Assembly (NCBI GenBank): GCA_024640925.1
Contig: JAHEEB010000114.1
Span: 1 to 9,066 of the forward strand
Origin: Bacteroidota bacterium
GTDB taxonomy: Bacteria > Bacteroidota > Bacteroidia > Bacteroidales > UBA10428
DNA length: 9,066 bases
Direction of reading: 5' to 3'
Shown: one piece after another, positions 7,984-9,066 of the stretch
How the letters are laid out: each line of letters starts with the position of its first letter
Position numbering within the stretch: position 1 is the stretch's first letter
Position numbers and translations under genes: made by a program
Notes under the pieces: generated by a model
What the model was told of the DNA's origin: nothing
Database searches by the model: none
Seen by the model: only the letters and a program-made list of their open reading frames with translations

Positions 7984-8193
7984 ATAAGGGTTTTTATCGA
8001 ACCAATAAAGTTTTTTTTCAATCTGATAGGGGTTTTAGGGGATTATTAGGGGTTTTTGCATAATCCAATAAGGTTTTTTGCCAATCTAATAGGGTTTTTG
8101 GCCAATCTAATAAAGTTTTTTGCCAATCTAATAGGAGTGCGACCTATTCTAATAGAGGTTTTACCTTTCCTAATAGATATTTTACCTAAGTTA
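7984..8193. repeat. 21-bp tandem repeat, ten units, with phased T-tracts
   Basis: Exactly 210 bases can be divided into ten 21-bp registers beginning 7984, 8005, 8026, 8045, 8068, 8089, 8110, 8131, 8152 and 8173. Units 3 and 4 are 19 and 23 bp and together restore the phase. The consensus is ATA(A/G)GG, then five or six T, then GCCAATCTA. Units 5, 6 and 7 are nearly identical, with one or two mismatches between pairs, and the outer units are progressively degenerate. T-runs start at 7991, 8011, 8033, 8053, 8074, 8095, 8116, 8159 and 8180; unit 8 has lost its run. The array sits immediately after the efflux operon and upstream of the NEW3 gene's promoter. I do not recognise the family. Phased T-tracts suggest intrinsically curved DNA; a binding-site array is another possibility. 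Confidence 0.92.
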
Positions 8194-8315
8194 ATATTCT
8201 GAAAATCTACTATTTCGAATTTTCTATCCTGAACATCGTTTTTAATGCGTTAGGTTTTAAATTTTATTAATATTTTTTTAGATGTTTTAACATTCATCGA
8301 TTTTTATTCTGATTA
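8194..8315. other. AT-rich intergenic stretch, no gene seen
   Basis: This is the remainder of the 388-base gap between the efflux operon and the NEW3 gene. It has no plausible coding frame, RNA gene or convincing hairpin terminator. The first 20 bases may be an eleventh, badly decayed repeat unit. The A/T-only runs at about 8256-8280 could act as an upstream promoter element, but nothing in the sequence proves it. Confidence 0.6.
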
Positions 8316-8323
8316 TATATTTG
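8316..8323 (+). promoter_or_regulatory. Probable -7 promoter box of the NEW3 gene
   Basis: TATATTTG is an exact match to the Bacteroidota TAnnTTTG -7 consensus. It lies 40 bases before the ATG at 8364, giving an expected leader of about 35 nt. A weak -33 candidate (TTC at 8293-8295) is about 20 bases upstream. The AT-rich DNA before it and the position in a clean intergenic gap support the call. Confidence 0.65.
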
Positions 8324-8351
8324 CCTCTGTACTTAGAGTCATTTAAAGCAT

Positions 8352-8357
8352 GGAGGA
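8352..8357 (+). promoter_or_regulatory. Strong Shine-Dalgarno site GGAGGA of the NEW3 gene
   Basis: GGAGGA lies six bases before the ATG at 8364 and decides that start. An overlapping ATG at 8350-8352 is in another frame and reaches a stop after 19 codons. None of the other complete genes in the window has such a purine-rich site, so this one stands out in a lineage that usually relies little on Shine-Dalgarno pairing. Confidence 0.75.
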
Positions 8358-8363
8358 TTTTTT

Positions 8364-9066
8364 ATGTCAACACGTACAAAGTGGTCATTTCTGGTATGGT
8401 TTCAATTAGTTGGAATAGTACTTCTCAGTAATCAAAACATTTTAGCAGCCAATGGGGTTACCTTGTATACTCCCTATACAAAAATTTCCGTTCCACCCGG
8501 AGAATCGATCGATTATTCCATCGATGTAATTAACAAGAGCAGTGTGCTTCAAAATATTGGAATATCGCTGATGGGAATGCCCAAAGGATGGAACTATATT
8601 TTAAAATCGGGTGGATGGAATATTGAACAACTCTCCGTACTACCTGGTGAAAGAAAAAACCTCTCCCTTAAAGTATTGGTTCCTTTGCAGGTCGATAAAG
8701 GGACTTACCAGTTTAAAGTTGTAGCCGGAGGATTTGGTTCCCTGCCATTATCGGTAATTGTATCGGAGCAGGGTACTTTTAAAACAGAGTTTACCACAAA
8801 ACAATCGAACATGGAAGGTCATGCTAACTCCACCTTTACTTATAATGCAGATTTAGCAAACCGTACAGCAGATAAACAGACATATGCCTTAATGGCTCAG
8901 GCCCCGCAAGGCTGGAATGTTACATTCAAGGTGAATTATAAACAGGTAACTTCCGTTGATGTGGAGGCAAACAGTATCGCAAATATCACGGTTGATATAA
9001 ATCCTCCTGCTCAAATCAAATCAGGAAGTTATAAAATTCCGGTGTTTGCCAAAACAAATGCTGCCT
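8364..9066 (+). CDS. Exported protein with two NEW3-like repeats (3' truncated, 234 aa present)
   Basis: The frame is open from the ATG at 8364 to the window edge. The N-terminus is a Sec signal peptide: Arg4 and Lys6, a hydrophobic core at about 8-22, and probable cleavage near Leu-Ala-Ala at 27-29. Two similar beta-sandwich units follow. The first (about 33-133) has P-P-G-E, then P-K-G-W at 73-76, L-P-G-E at 93-96 and K-G-T-Y-Q-F-K-V-V-A at 112-121. The second (about 139-234) has P-Q-G-W at 181-184 and S-G-S-Y-K-I-P-V-F-A at 220-229. This G-W / G-x-Y pattern is typical of the NPCBM-associated NEW3 domain (COG1470-like exported proteins). Related genes often sit beside ABC transporter ATPase and permease genes, so such genes may follow outside the window; that is an inference. 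It has its own promoter and ribosome site, so it is not part of the efflux operon. Confidence 0.85.
   Translation, partial: MSTRTKWSFLVWFQLVGIVLLSNQNILAANGVTLYTPYTKISVPPGESIDYSIDVINKSSVLQNIGISLMGMPKGWNYILKSGGWNIEQLSVLPGERKNLSLKVLVPLQVDKGTYQFKVVAGGFGSLPLSVIVSEQGTFKTEFTTKQSNMEGHANSTFTYNADLANRTADKQTYALMAQAPQGWNVTFKVNYKQVTSVDVEANSIANITVDINPPAQIKSGSYKIPVFAKTNAA

Noticed and set aside
7976..8060. T-runs after the outer-membrane factor gene as an intrinsic terminator.
   Set aside because: No G+C-rich stem precedes any of the T-runs; they recur as part of the repeat unit.
7984..8193. The array as a CRISPR.
   Set aside because: The units are contiguous with no unique spacers, they are only 21 bp, and no cas gene is present.
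8050..8202. An open frame through the 21-bp array that would encode a hydrophobic heptapeptide repeat ending in TGA at 8200.
   Set aside because: Because 21 is a multiple of three, any frame without a stop in the unit stays open. There is no ATG, only a TTG at 8056, no ribosome site, and an in-frame TAG (8047-8049) interrupts the array itself. The conserved CTAATA at unit joins is explained by the DNA repeat.
8350..8409. Alternative ATG at 8350 overlapping the ribosome-binding site.
   Set aside because: It is out of frame with the NEW3 gene and stops after 19 codons; no sign that it is a real leader peptide.

Overview
The window looks like AT-rich Bacteroidota DNA, probably class Bacteroidia. 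The evidence is two exact matches to the Bacteroidota sigma-factor -7 box (TAnnTTTG), the scarcity of Shine-Dalgarno sequences before most genes, the 'SC' lipoboxes on two envelope proteins, and the AT-biased codon use. The genus cannot be read from the sequence.

Left part (1-2005). The 3' end of one gene (1-159) is followed 11 bases later by a gene for a 273-residue exported protein (171-992). The two products share a module near the truncated one's C-terminus, so they are tandem paralogues of unknown function. Facing them, with a 25-base tail-to-tail overlap, is a minus-strand gene (968-2005) for a four-helix membrane protein. It looks like two fused SLATT-type 2TM units, a fold linked to nucleotide-signalling and conflict systems. 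No sensor or nucleotide-synthase partner is visible in the window.

Centre (2006-7975). After a 254-base divergent intergenic region with a 12-unit heptamer array (2083-2166) and a -7 box (2208-2215) comes a complete tripartite RND efflux operon. It encodes a periplasmic adaptor lipoprotein (2260-3408), an AcrB-type HAE1 inner-membrane pump (3417-6569) and an OprM/NodT-type outer-membrane factor lipoprotein (6575-7975). Gaps of 8 and 5 bases indicate one transcript. Together these would form a proton-driven conduit from inner membrane to cell exterior. No regulator gene lies beside it in this window.

Right part (7976-9066). A 388-base gap holds ten units of a 21-bp tandem repeat (7984-8193) with T-tracts about two helical turns apart, then an AT-rich stretch, a -7 box (8316-8323) and a strong GGAGGA ribosome-binding site. 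These precede a gene, cut by the window edge, for an exported protein with two NEW3-like beta-sandwich repeats (8364-9066).

The efflux operon is ordinary. The parts most worth a second look are the 21-bp phased repeat, the orphan double-2TM SLATT-like protein and the tandem exported paralogues. No complete new system can be demonstrated from this window alone.
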